Positions 35,957 through 44,898 of a stretch of DNA of 64,000 nucleotides are shown here, piece after piece (position 1 is the stretch's first letter; the number at the start of each line of letters is the position of its first letter). The translations under genes were made by a program, and so were the position numbers. The stretch is from JBBIJO01 sp037445895 (lineage in GTDB: Bacteria; Bacteroidota; Ignavibacteria; Kapaibacteriales; UBA2268): assembly GCA_037445895.1 (NCBI GenBank), contig JBBIJO010000008.1:1-64000 (forward strand), read 5' to 3'. The notes below the pieces were generated by a model, which ran no database searches, was not told the DNA's origin, and was given only the letters and a program-made list of their open reading frames with translations.

Positions 35957-37735
35957 TTATTTCCTAATTAGAAGTGGATTTTTTAATTTAGGAGGGGTGG
36001 GGAAATCGAGTTCGACAGGTTTGAATTCACCGTCTTCGAAGAGTAAATCGGGCGATATAATTGAAGATTGCAAGTAGAAACTACTGCCAAATTTCGATGA
36101 AATGCTGGGGGCAAGTATGTTAAGGACGTAGGGTTCTTTCCCAACCAAGATAATATCTTTAAAGGACTGTGTTGTGAATCCTTTCAATTCCCCCCCACGT
36201 ATTAATTCTTCTCGACCATCGGGGTAAATCTTGTAGGCTTCCACTACTTGTAATGTAGGTTGGTCGCCAGAGAATTTGAAGTCCATATTGGCAATGTTGA
36301 AAAATACAGTGGCGAGTAGATTTTGATTCATAATTTTCCGAATAACTATTGCATAAGGTAAATCCCTTTGTTTGCAAAGCTGGATTAATTTATTTCGAAG
36401 TTCTCTATGTGTTTTCGAATATTTCTTATCCGACACAACTTCGATATTGCTAAACATAGGGTAATCGTCTCGGCAATTTCCGTTCGATGACGGTATTCTT
36501 TTTATGGGAGTCCTGTTAGTTAAAAGCGTTTTTAAATACCCTTTTTCAACAAGTGTAATGTTTTGTGTTGGGATGCCTTCATCATCGATTTTGTAGTAAC
36601 CGACGAGCTCCGAGCGTTTAAGTTCTTTTTGCAATGGGATGGAATGAATAGACAAGAATTCTGGCAGAACGCGTCCACCAATCTTAGTTTGGAAGGCAGT
36701 GTATTTCGAAAAGTTCTGCAAGCCTTGTTCGCTCAGCAATGAGCGTTGAGCAACTAAATTCGGTGCATAAAGCTGTGCAAAAAGTTCTGCGGCAGCTTGC
36801 CCTTCGAATAATATAGGGCCAGAATAAGAATCATCCAAAGGTTTCGCGTTTTGAGCCCGAGTTAAAGTTTCGCAAATAAGTTTAGTTGCTTTTTTCAACG
36901 AATCGATTTCTGGTAGATTATCGGGGGTCATAGAATATGCTGTGTAGAAATTGTTGATTAGCATACCGTCGGCCGATTGGGTGGTTCCCGAAACTTCAAT
37001 TCCAGAAAATAATTCCGATTTGACGAACTCGGTTCCTTCGCTATTAACGTAATATTTTACATTTTGAATATGTTCAAATGTAACAAGGGAATTATTTATG
37101 TTTGGATATTCAGTAAAAATTTTTGAAAGAGAATCTGTTAAGTTACAAAAAATTGGCAAAGATATTTTAGGAAGAGTGAAGTTAGTATCGAGATTTTTAT
37201 GAATATCCGACTTGGAAAAATCTGGTATTGTGTCTTTCATTAGTCGGTTCTTGAGTGCTGCAAGTTTTTTTGAGTATGTTTGGGTAACTTCTTTGTATGC
37301 TGCGTCGGTAGCTAACCAAAGTTCACGCCTGATAGAGTTATAATTCAGTTCAATTGGGATAAATCGGCTCTGGTAGCTTTCCTCGCCTTGTTCACCACCG
37401 AAAAACATCGCAAATGAAAAATCTAGGTAATTTGAATTGTCGAGTTGATAGCTGCCAACACGCACCGTAACATTAATTTTTGCAGAAAAATTAGAACTTG
37501 AATCAACAAGCGAACCAAGATATGAAGAGGTTCGATAGTTATTGCTAATTGTTAAGAGATATTCAATGTAATAAGGTTTCGGCAAACTCGATATGTAGAG
37601 GCTATCAATTGAGCGTTGGATTTCATCGCGCATTGCTCGAAGTATTTCTTGGTTACTGATTGCAAAATTTTTAGAAGTTGCAATCAATAATATTATTGCT
37701 ATGATTTTTGTAATTCTTTTCATATTCTTTGTCAT
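35957..37735 (-). CDS. Exported TldE/PmbA-like protein with degenerate metal site
   Basis: A 592-residue TldD/PmbA-family protein with an N-terminal signal peptide (to about residue 27). VRVGSYQLDNSNY near 91 and SYSGPILFEGQAAAELF near 303 align with the next gene's VGSYKLDNT and TYSGPAILSGEATGVFF. At the HExxxH position of the paralogue (HEIFGH) this protein reads AQLYAP, so both histidines and the Glu are gone and it cannot bind zinc in the usual way. In the E. coli TldD/TldE complex one subunit likewise lacks the motif. The signal peptide suggests the complex works outside the cytoplasm. It overlaps the PH-like gene by four bases (ATGA). Confidence 0.85.
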   Translation of the reverse strand: MTKNMKRITKIIAIILLIATSKNFAISNQEILRAMRDEIQRSIDSLYISSLPKPYYIEYLLTISNNYRTSSYLGSLVDSSSNFSAKINVTVRVGSYQLDNSNYLDFSFAMFFGGEQGEESYQSRFIPIELNYNSIRRELWLATDAAYKEVTQTYSKKLAALKNRLMKDTIPDFSKSDIHKNLDTNFTLPKISLPIFCNLTDSLSKIFTEYPNINNSLVTFEHIQNVKYYVNSEGTEFVKSELFSGIEVSGTTQSADGMLINNFYTAYSMTPDNLPEIDSLKKATKLICETLTRAQNAKPLDDSYSGPILFEGQAAAELFAQLYAPNLVAQRSLLSEQGLQNFSKYTAFQTKIGGRVLPEFLSIHSIPLQKELKRSELVGYYKIDDEGIPTQNITLVEKGYLKTLLTNRTPIKRIPSSNGNCRDDYPMFSNIEVVSDKKYSKTHRELRNKLIQLCKQRDLPYAIVIRKIMNQNLLATVFFNIANMDFKFSGDQPTLQVVEAYKIYPDGREELIRGGELKGFTTQSFKDIILVGKEPYVLNILAPSISSKFGSSFYLQSSIISPDLLFEDGEFKPVELDFPTPPKLKNPLLIRK

Positions 37736-38262
37736 AGTTGTTTTTCTTTGTTTTCAATATTTTTATTTGGAATAAAATTATTTAAAATAGAAATTAAAGA
37801 ATCGGGTTGACGAGTTCCTATGAGAACTTTTTTACCACTGTTAAGGTAGAGTTGGAGTCCGGTTGTCCCAGAAATTGTATAGGCTATCCCTCCACCCTTG
37901 ATACTTAACCGAATCCCCCAACCGCCGTATTCAGTTAATGGGTTATATTTTCGAATACAATAGTAGTGGATTTCGTTAAATGGTATTTTTTTGAATTTTG
38001 GGGTTAATGGGGAAAGCCTAAAAAGTATTCCATCGGGGGTAATTTTAGTTTCTAATTTTAAGAATGTAAAGAATAGAATTATTGCAAAAACGAGGGAATA
38101 CACAAGAATAGCTTCGAACGAGAAATCCAATTCCCCCCTTTTATAATCTTTGTAAAGAACTAAGCTTAATGAAATTATTGGAATAATACCTGCAAAGACA
38201 ATTATTATTGTGAAAAATAATTTATTAATTCTTTGAACTTCTATGTAATAGTTGTTTTCCAT
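37732..38262 (-). CDS. Small membrane protein with PH-like domain
   Basis: A 176-residue protein with two membrane helices in the first 85 residues (FFTIIIVFAGIIPIISL and AILVYSLVFAIILFFTFL) and a beta-rich C-terminal half with ITPDGILFRLSPLTPKFKKIPFNEI and LYLNSGKKVLIGTRQPDSLISIL. That is the pattern of bacterial PH-domain membrane proteins. ATG 38262 lies one base after the stop of the TldD-like gene, and the gene ends overlapping the TldE-like one by four bases, so the three are tightly coupled. No function is known; an anchoring or regulatory role for the protease pair is inference. Confidence 0.7.
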   Translation of the reverse strand: MENNYYIEVQRINKLFFTIIIVFAGIIPIISLSLVLYKDYKRGELDFSFEAILVYSLVFAIILFFTFLKLETKITPDGILFRLSPLTPKFKKIPFNEIHYYCIRKYNPLTEYGGWGIRLSIKGGGIAYTISGTTGLQLYLNSGKKVLIGTRQPDSLISILNNFIPNKNIENKEKQL

Positions 38263-38263
38263 T

Positions 38264-39922
38264 TCAAGGTGCTGGTAATATTGGTGGTTTTGTTTCAGAT
38301 TTTTGCTTCTTTTGGACTTCAATTTTCGAGACAAGTATGCTTGGTGCACTTGCCGAAACTGGGACTCCACCCGATTCTGCGCCACAAATGCCATTGAAAA
38401 CCCCCAAATCATTACCCGAGGCAATGATATTCGAAAAAGTTGTCAATGGTGTTCCAATTAAATCGACGCCTCGGACCATCTCGTCGGGTCTTCCATCGAC
38501 GAAGACTTTGTAAACAATGATTGGCATAACGTTGAATGCGTTGGGGATTGTTCTTCCGGTAAAGGTAAAACCACCTTCAACAGTTTCGAAAAGCAAGCCG
38601 TAATCTTTTCCTTGCTTTTTACATTCTTCGATTAGTTGATGTCTGAGTTCGCCGACTGGTATTGGTTTATAAGCTTCAACAATTAGGTTCGATTGGCGTG
38701 CTACGGATTTATATCCTGCCTGTTTTCTTCCGTGGCCATTGGAATTTGGAAAATTTTCAATAGGAGAGCGGGACATAATAAAATTTTTAAAGATTCCACT
38801 ATCGACCGATACTACTCTTTGTCCTAAAATTCCTTCGTCGTCGAATTTATAGTAACCGGAGAGAGCGATACCGTTGATTTCTTTTTTTGTTGGGTCGAAC
38901 ACAACACTGATAAAATCGGGGAGAACTTTCTTGTTTAAAAAAGTTTTGAATGTTTGGCTCGAGTTTGGGTCTTTTTGGCGATGTCCTTCGACTCGATGCC
39001 CAAAGATTTCGTGGAAGAAAACACCTGTCGCTTCACCACTTAAAATTGCTGGTCCTGAATATGTTTCCATCAACGGAGCGTTTCGGAGCTTATCGAGTTT
39101 TGTAACCAACGTTTTCGTTGCTTCTGCAATTGAGTCTTTCGAAGGCAATCCATTCTCATCGAAAGCAAAGAATGTTTTGTAAAGGTAAAGAATCATCCCA
39201 TCTTCGGCTTTTGTTCTAATGGTAATTAGGATACGGAATCGTGGTTCGTTGACAGCGACTTCGGTGCCCTCGGTGTTAATAATTATTTTATACACATTTT
39301 CGAAATAAAATGAAATTTTTGCTCCAAGAAGCCATTTATTGTCATTAAAAACTCGAGATGCATAGATTAAAATATCTTCCCATTTTTTTATGTCAATCGA
39401 ATATAGCTTCTTTGGCTCGAAATATTTCGAAGGTTGTTCGCGCGAAAAATCGGCAGATGTATCTTCTTCTTGAACATTAACCGCTTTGCTTGTTACTACA
39501 CTTTGGTACTTATTTACTGCATTTTTGTATGCTAATTCAGTAGCATTCCAGACTGCCGAACGTATTGCAGATTCGTCGTTGTCGAGAGGTAGCATTTTGC
39601 TGTCGATTGCAGAAAACGAAAATCCACGGTCTTTTATGCGATGAGTATTATCTAATTTATAGCTACCAACCCTTAGGTCGATGTCTAAAATCCTACGTGT
39701 TGTTGTTCCTGAATGTTCAATGGTTCCGAACGATACGTCAACACGCGCCGATTGTATATCACTAACTTCATACCCAATAAAGTAAGGTGGGTATTGTTGC
39801 TTTTGGAGTTCATCGACGAATCGATTCATTTCTTTTTTCAAAGAATTTATCAGTATTTGTTCTTGGGCAAAACAGAACCTTGAACCAAAAAGGATGAACG
39901 CAAAAATCAAGATTCTTCTCAT
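38264..39922 (-). CDS. Exported TldD-like zinc metalloprotease
   Basis: A 552-residue protein of the TldD/PmbA family with a signal peptide cleaved near FCFAQEQ. The metal site HEIFGHRVEGHR is at residues 304-315. The family uses HExxxH plus a distal Cys in E. coli TldD; a candidate cysteine is in FNGICGAESGG near 515. The C-terminal GRTIPNAFNVMP and VDGRPDEMVRGVDLIG are also family-like. Unlike cytosolic TldD, the signal peptide points to a periplasmic or surface site. It is followed by the PH-like and TldE-like genes, and overlaps gpmA by four bases upstream. Confidence 0.88.
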   Translation of the reverse strand: MRRILIFAFILFGSRFCFAQEQILINSLKKEMNRFVDELQKQQYPPYFIGYEVSDIQSARVDVSFGTIEHSGTTTRRILDIDLRVGSYKLDNTHRIKDRGFSFSAIDSKMLPLDNDESAIRSAVWNATELAYKNAVNKYQSVVTSKAVNVQEEDTSADFSREQPSKYFEPKKLYSIDIKKWEDILIYASRVFNDNKWLLGAKISFYFENVYKIIINTEGTEVAVNEPRFRILITIRTKAEDGMILYLYKTFFAFDENGLPSKDSIAEATKTLVTKLDKLRNAPLMETYSGPAILSGEATGVFFHEIFGHRVEGHRQKDPNSSQTFKTFLNKKVLPDFISVVFDPTKKEINGIALSGYYKFDDEGILGQRVVSVDSGIFKNFIMSRSPIENFPNSNGHGRKQAGYKSVARQSNLIVEAYKPIPVGELRHQLIEECKKQGKDYGLLFETVEGGFTFTGRTIPNAFNVMPIIVYKVFVDGRPDEMVRGVDLIGTPLTTFSNIIASGNDLGVFNGICGAESGGVPVSASAPSILVSKIEVQKKQKSETKPPILPAP

Positions 39923-40548
39923 ACTTTCACTTTATCGTTTAAAATAATTTTGTCTATAATTTCTAATTTATCATTTATTTTATAAACATAAGGGACCCCT
40001 GTTGGAATGTTGAGTTCAAGAATTTCTTCTTTCGATAGATTTTCTAAATACATTACCAAAGCTCGCAACGAATTACCGTGTGCAGATACCAATACATTTT
40101 TGTTTTGTTTCAACAAAGGTTCAATATGTTGATGATAATATGGCATAACACGATTTTGTGTGTCTTTCAACGATTCACCGCCAGGAGGAGCAACATCGTA
40201 ACTGCGTCGCCAAATTTTAAGTTGTTCCATTCCGTATTTTTCTCCAATCTCTTGCTTATTCAAACCTTGTAGATTGCCATAATGACGTTCATTCAATGCT
40301 TGACTTTTAGCGTAAGGTATATTGCTAAGCCCGAGTTCTTCGAGTATAATTTCTGTAGTTCGTATCGCACGTTTCAAAACTGAGGTAAATACAGCATCGA
40401 TTCTATAGCCTTGTTCTTTCAATTTTTTTCCTGCTTTGTGGGCTTCGTCTTCGCCTTTTTTGGTTAAATCGATATCGACCCATCCGGTAAAACGATTTTG
40501 AAGATTCCATTCCGATTCTCCATGTCGGACTAAAATTAGTAGTGCCAT
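39919..40548 (-). CDS. gpmA: 2,3-bisphosphoglycerate-dependent phosphoglycerate mutase
   Basis: Interconverts 3- and 2-phosphoglycerate in glycolysis. The 209 residues show the phosphohistidine motif LVRHGESEWN, RFTGW.D.DLTKKG, the NERHYGNLQGLNK block, and the second catalytic His in SAHGNSLRALV. It is shorter than the E. coli enzyme (about 250), as in several other bacteria. ATG 40548 is chosen over GTG 40554. It overlaps the TldD-like gene by four bases, so a glycolytic enzyme leads into the exported protease cluster. Confidence 0.93.
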   Translation of the reverse strand: MALLILVRHGESEWNLQNRFTGWVDIDLTKKGEDEAHKAGKKLKEQGYRIDAVFTSVLKRAIRTTEIILEELGLSNIPYAKSQALNERHYGNLQGLNKQEIGEKYGMEQLKIWRRSYDVAPPGGESLKDTQNRVMPYYHQHIEPLLKQNKNVLVSAHGNSLRALVMYLENLSKEEILELNIPTGVPYVYKINDKLEIIDKIILNDKVKV

Positions 40549-40566
40549 TTTCACTATTTATTTTGG

Positions 40567-40974
40567 TTAAACATTATCTTGTTCACACAACTCTATTAAT
40601 ACACCGTTTGTAGATTTGGGATGTAAAAAAGCTATTTTCATATTATGCGCGCCTTCCGAAGGCTTTTCATTAATAAGTTGAATGCCTAAGTTCGATAACC
40701 GGCTAAGCTCATTTTCGATTCCAGAGGTTTCGAAAGCAATGTGGTGAATTCCTTCGCCACGTTTGTCAATAAATTTTGCAATTGGAGAAGTGGAATCGGT
40801 CGGAGAAGTTAATTCGATTCTAACATCGCCTATTCTAAAAGAAGCAATATTAACTTTTTGGCTCTCGACTGTTTCAATATGTATTTCGGAAATGTTGAAA
40901 ATTGCTTTGAATTTTTCTATGCTTAATTGTAAATCATTAACCGCGATTCCTATGTGATTTATTGCCTCAATCAT
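40567..40974 (-). CDS. mce: Methylmalonyl-CoA epimerase
   Basis: Interconverts the R and S forms of methylmalonyl-CoA in propionate metabolism. The 135-residue vicinal-oxygen-chelate protein has metal ligands in INHIGIAV, GIHHIAFET and VLIELCE, and GARRGEGIHHIAFE-like RGEGIHHIAFE. No mutase subunit is adjacent. Its start codon directly follows the stop of the nucleotidyltransferase gene with no gap. Confidence 0.93.
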   Translation of the reverse strand: MIEAINHIGIAVNDLQLSIEKFKAIFNISEIHIETVESQKVNIASFRIGDVRIELTSPTDSTSPIAKFIDKRGEGIHHIAFETSGIENELSRLSNLGIQLINEKPSEGAHNMKIAFLHPKSTNGVLIELCEQDNV

Positions 40975-41742
40975 TTAGACACTCTTTAAATCCGACATAA
41001 TTTGATGGTATATATTTTCGAGGCTTTTGAGTTCTTCCATTGTATTGATTCCCGCAACTTCGTAATAATCTTGTATTCGGAAAGCACCAACTTTTTTCCC
41101 GCTTTCGAGGTAAAGAGCAACGGCGTCGGTGATGTAGTATTCTTGTTGAGCGTTCCGATTGCCAATTCGATGAAGGAACTCCATCAGGCCATTGGTGTTG
41201 AAGATATAAATACCCGTGTTGATTTCGTCGAGGGAATATAAGTCCTTCGGCAAATCTTTCTCTTCCATAATGCTTATTATTTTCCCTTCGTTGTCGCGAA
41301 TAATTCTTCCATAACCTTTGGGATTAGGAATGATTGTGGAAATTAGCGATAGAGCATTATCATTAACTAAGTGAAACTCGATGAACTCGTTTAAAGTTTC
41401 GGTTCTTATCAAAGGGACATCGCCCGAAAGAATCAACAAAGTGTCAATATTGTTATCTAAAATAGGTTCGATTTGTAAAATAGCATGGGCAGTTCCAAGC
41501 TGGTTGTTTTGTTCAACAAAAATAGTCTTAGAATTGTTGAAATTCCGTTCAATGTAATTACGCACTTGTTCTTTGCCATAACCTATGATTAAATAGATTA
41601 GTGACGGCAAAAGAGAGTTGGCAGTCTCGAAAACATAATGGATTAAAGGTTTTCCTTTGAATTGCACGAGAACTTTAGGAAGTTCAGGATTTTTCATTCG
41701 TGTACCTTTTCCAGCAGCAAGAATTGCGATGGCTAAATTCAT
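40975..41742 (-). CDS. GlmU-type uridylyltransferase, single domain
   Basis: A 255-residue sugar nucleotidyltransferase with AILAAGKGTRM and the KVL signature lysine, LIIGYGKEQVRNYI, GTAHAIL, LSGDVPLI and the C-terminal NTGIYIF with QEYYITDAV, as in the pyrophosphorylase half of GlmU. The left-handed beta-helix acetyltransferase domain of GlmU (about 200 residues) is absent, so glucosamine-1-phosphate acetylation would need another protein. It probably makes UDP-GlcNAc from GlcNAc-1-phosphate and UTP. It lies eight bases after panD. Confidence 0.88.
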   Translation of the reverse strand: MNLAIAILAAGKGTRMKNPELPKVLVQFKGKPLIHYVFETANSLLPSLIYLIIGYGKEQVRNYIERNFNNSKTIFVEQNNQLGTAHAILQIEPILDNNIDTLLILSGDVPLIRTETLNEFIEFHLVNDNALSLISTIIPNPKGYGRIIRDNEGKIISIMEEKDLPKDLYSLDEINTGIYIFNTNGLMEFLHRIGNRNAQQEYYITDAVALYLESGKKVGAFRIQDYYEVAGINTMEELKSLENIYHQIMSDLKSV

Positions 41743-41750
41743 AATCGTGG

Positions 41751-42140
41751 CTACTTTTTTCCAATGATTTTGTTTGGTTCGGTTTTGTCGGTAATTTCTA
41801 CGATTTTATTTTCATCGAGTAAAATTACGAGTGGTTTGTAATTCCCTAGCTCTACCTCGTTCAAAATGGCATAGCTTATTATAATGACTTCATCGCCCGG
41901 AGCACCTTTCCGCGCCGCAGCACCATTGAGGCAAAAGTCCCGTTGGCCTCGTTTACCTGGTATTACGTAGGTTTCGAATCTTTCTCCGTTATTGATATTG
42001 ACAACGGAAACTTGTTCGTATGGAAGAATGTTTGCCTGTTCGAGAATTTCTTCGTCGATTGTAAAACTTCCTTCATAATATAAATTGGCATCTGTAATGA
42101 TTGCCCTGTGAATTTTCGATTTTAACATCAATCTTTGCAT
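41751..42140 (-). CDS. panD: Aspartate 1-decarboxylase
   Basis: Makes beta-alanine for pantothenate. The pyruvoyl enzyme self-cleaves at Gly-Ser in LYYEGSFTIDEE, with the catalytic region also holding GERFETYVIPGKRG, CLNGAAARKGAPGDEVIIISYA. I start it at ATG 42140 (MQRLMLKSKIHRA), giving 129 residues, the normal length; an in-frame ATG at 42260 would add an unlikely 40-residue leader. It heads a run of eleven closely spaced minus-strand genes. The other pantothenate gene in the window, coaBC, is far away. Confidence 0.94.
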   Translation of the reverse strand: MQRLMLKSKIHRAIITDANLYYEGSFTIDEEILEQANILPYEQVSVVNINNGERFETYVIPGKRGQRDFCLNGAAARKGAPGDEVIIISYAILNEVELGNYKPLVILLDENKIVEITDKTEPNKIIGKK

Positions 42141-42448
42141 TCTCGTATTAATTTTTGTTATTTCACACGATTCAATGGTTAAAGACAACAAACTTACGAA
42201 ATTATTTAATTCGAAGTGATGTTCTTCTTTAAAGGGGTTAAATAAAATAGTTATAAACAAGTAATTTCGGCACTTTGTTGGTTGCTGTTTTTAGTATGAT
42301 TCCTACATCCATATCGTCAATACACGGATTAGTTGAGAATCGACCGATTCTTCTCTGTGTTTGGATTGACAGGGTGAAAAACAAAATTACATAGTTATGT
42401 CTATCGCGTTTTAATGGATGCAAAAACTACGTTTTAGTTTAATTGTAA

Positions 42449-44671
42449 CTATTTGACTGTCGAGCCTGCCGGGATATTCTCGTCCAAAATCGTAACAATC
42501 GAAAGATGCGAACCATCGCTAGTAGTTGCGGCGAGAAGCATACCTTGCGACTCTATTCCCATAAGTTTTGTAGGCTCGAGATTTGCAACAACAACAATTG
42601 TTTTGCCGATGAGTTCGTCGGGGGAATAATGTTCTCCGATACCAGCAACGATTTGCCTTCGTTCTGCTCCAAGGTCAATCTTCAATCGAATGAGCTTCTT
42701 TGATTTCTTGACTCTTTCAGCTTCAAGAATTTTAGCAGTTCGAAGTTGAATTTTAGCAAAATCGTTGTAAAAAATTATGTTTTTTCGTATCTCCTCTTCA
42801 ATTTGCTCGGGACTTTTGCCAAGTTTATCGCTTTGAGCTGCTATTATTTTATCTTCGATGATAGGAAATAGAATCTCGGGCTTTTGTATTTTTTCCCCTT
42901 CGGGCAATTTAAAGAGCAAGGCGTTTGACCAAACATCCTGCGAAGCGACGCCAAAGTTTGGTTCGCCCGTGATTGCTTCCATTCCTAACGAATTAAAGAT
43001 TTTTCTCGAAGTAAAGGGAATAATTGGTGCGAAAAGAATTGCGAACGTATAAAGCAATTGAGAACAAATATAGAGGCTCTTTGAACAACGTTCTGGGTCG
43101 CTTTTGAGTGTTCTCCAAGGCTCTTCGTCGTTGAAGTATTTGTTTGCTGCACGTGCTAAATTCATTATTTCTGTAACAGCATCGCGTAGCTTGAAACGTC
43201 GAAAATTTTCGGTTGCTATAACGAACGAAGAAACTAACGAACGCGCAAGTTCGATGTCGTTACTGTTCAATGGCTTATAGTTCGATGGTTCAATTCGTTG
43301 TATGTTGCTTTGAAGAGTGGTTATCAGCTTTTCCCATAGCCCATTAATTTGTTTGTATCTTTGGGGAAGCTGTGGGATTTGGCTTTGAAAATTTTTTGCA
43401 AGGAATTGTGTTGTTCTGTTAATAAAGTTTCCAAAAATTGCCGCCAATTCACTATTGTTCCGAGTTTGGAATTCTTTCCAAGTAAAATCAGAGTCCTTAG
43501 TTTCTGGAAAATTGCAAGCTAACGAATACCGCAACGAATCAACGTAGTGGTCGGCATCGAACGTGGCGATAAAATCTTGTAAATCTATACTCCAATGGCG
43601 GGACTTCGAAAATTTCTCGCCTTCAAGATTTAAGAATTCGTTTGCGGGAACATTTTCTGGCAAAATATATCCATCGCCACGTGCGTAGAGCATAGCGGGA
43701 AAAAGTAGCGTATGGAAAATGATGTTGTCTTTGCCTATGAATGCAATGTATCGGGTTTTTGAATCTTTCCACCATTTTTCCCATTCTTTTTCGTCTCGTA
43801 TGTGTTTTCGAGCAAGTTCTTGCATAAGTTGTTTAGTGGCAGAAATATAGCCGAGCACTGCTTCGAACCAAACATACATTACTTTTCCTTTTGCTTTTTC
43901 TTTGTCAATTCCTTCAATATCTCCGATTGAAACTCCCCAGGAGAGGTCGCGTGTAATTGCTCGTTCTTTCAAACCTTGGCGAAGCCAACTTCGAGTTTGT
44001 TGCAAAACATTTTCTTTCCAATCCGAATTATGGCTTTCAATGTAGTCTTCGAGAAATTTTTGGAATAAGCTAAATTGAAAATACCAGTGGGTTGTTTTTT
44101 TTACTGTTGGTTTTTGTCCTGAAATCAAACTTCGGGGTGAAAGAAGCTCTAATTGATTGTAGAAAGCGCCGCAGTTATCACATTGGTCGCCGCGGGCCTT
44201 GTTGTAGCCACAGTTTGGGCAAACTCCTTCGACGTATCTATCGGGGAGAAACATATTTGCAGTTGTATCGTAGAATTGTTCTTCCTCTTTTTCGACGAGA
44301 TAACCTTTTTTTAAAAAGTCTGCAAAAAATTCTCGAGCGGTTTCGGAATGGATAGGAAGCGATGTCCGACTATAAATATCAAAGCTCATCCCAAATCGCT
44401 CGAAAGCCTTGCGATTTGCCTCGTGGTATTTGTCGATGATTTGTTTTGGCGAAACGTTCTCCTTTTCGGCTGCAATTGTGATGGCAACGCCGTGCTCATC
44501 GGAGCCACAAACATAAAGCGTGGGTTTACCCCGTAATCGCAAGAAGCGAGCAAAAACGTCGGCTGGCAAATAAGCGCCAGCGCAATGACCAAGATGTAAA
44601 TAACCATTAGCATAAGGTAGGGCAGAAGTTAATAAAAACTTTTCCTCGTCTTCAGTATTGTTTTGCAACAT
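42449..44671 (-). CDS. metG: Methionyl-tRNA synthetase
   Basis: Attaches methionine to tRNA. The 740 residues have the HIGH-region ALPYANGYLHLGHCAGAYL, a zinc site CPNCGYNKARGDQCDNC, the KMSKS loop as EGEKFSKSRHW, an anticodon-binding helical domain, and a C-terminal OB-fold tRNA-binding domain (about 635-740, IQLRTAKILEAERVKKS and SQGMLLAA) as in the long form. ATG 44671 has no strong Shine-Dalgarno. A promoter-like box lies 35 bases upstream. Confidence 0.97.
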   Translation of the reverse strand: MLQNNTEDEEKFLLTSALPYANGYLHLGHCAGAYLPADVFARFLRLRGKPTLYVCGSDEHGVAITIAAEKENVSPKQIIDKYHEANRKAFERFGMSFDIYSRTSLPIHSETAREFFADFLKKGYLVEKEEEQFYDTTANMFLPDRYVEGVCPNCGYNKARGDQCDNCGAFYNQLELLSPRSLISGQKPTVKKTTHWYFQFSLFQKFLEDYIESHNSDWKENVLQQTRSWLRQGLKERAITRDLSWGVSIGDIEGIDKEKAKGKVMYVWFEAVLGYISATKQLMQELARKHIRDEKEWEKWWKDSKTRYIAFIGKDNIIFHTLLFPAMLYARGDGYILPENVPANEFLNLEGEKFSKSRHWSIDLQDFIATFDADHYVDSLRYSLACNFPETKDSDFTWKEFQTRNNSELAAIFGNFINRTTQFLAKNFQSQIPQLPQRYKQINGLWEKLITTLQSNIQRIEPSNYKPLNSNDIELARSLVSSFVIATENFRRFKLRDAVTEIMNLARAANKYFNDEEPWRTLKSDPERCSKSLYICSQLLYTFAILFAPIIPFTSRKIFNSLGMEAITGEPNFGVASQDVWSNALLFKLPEGEKIQKPEILFPIIEDKIIAAQSDKLGKSPEQIEEEIRKNIIFYNDFAKIQLRTAKILEAERVKKSKKLIRLKIDLGAERRQIVAGIGEHYSPDELIGKTIVVVANLEPTKLMGIESQGMLLAATTSDGSHLSIVTILDENIPAGSTVK

Positions 44672-44706
44672 TTCGTTTTTCCAAGTAATTCAAAATTGAA
44701 AGAATA

Positions 44707-44714
44707 CAAAATTA
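44707..44714 (-). promoter_or_regulatory. TAnnTTTG promoter-like box upstream of metG
   Basis: On the minus strand this reads TAATTTTG, 35 bases before the metG start. It fits the recurring box seen at other genes. Confidence 0.36.
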
Positions 44715-44898
44715 GAAAAAAAAAGTAAGGGAAAGGAATTGTTTCTAAACCGAGTATTGCAATTTTTGAGTTCCTTGCTATTATGATACAGTTCGCTTGT
44801 AATCTGAATGCAAATATTTGAGAGGAGAGAATCTTGTTCAACGCTATTTTATAAGCGATTTACAAATTATCCCCACAACCTCAAAATTATCTAACGTG

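Noticed and set aside
38263..38424. Longer start for the PH-like protein inside the TldD-like gene
   Set aside because: The extra 54 residues lie wholly within the TldD-like coding sequence and are not membrane-like, while ATG 38262 follows that gene's stop by one base.
42141..42260. N-terminal extension of panD to ATG 42260
   Set aside because: The added 40 residues are not PanD-like, and the normal 129-residue enzyme starts at ATG 42140.
42261..42448. 61-codon open frame between panD and metG
   Set aside because: It has no binding site, no recognisable motif and an odd composition, so it looks like chance.
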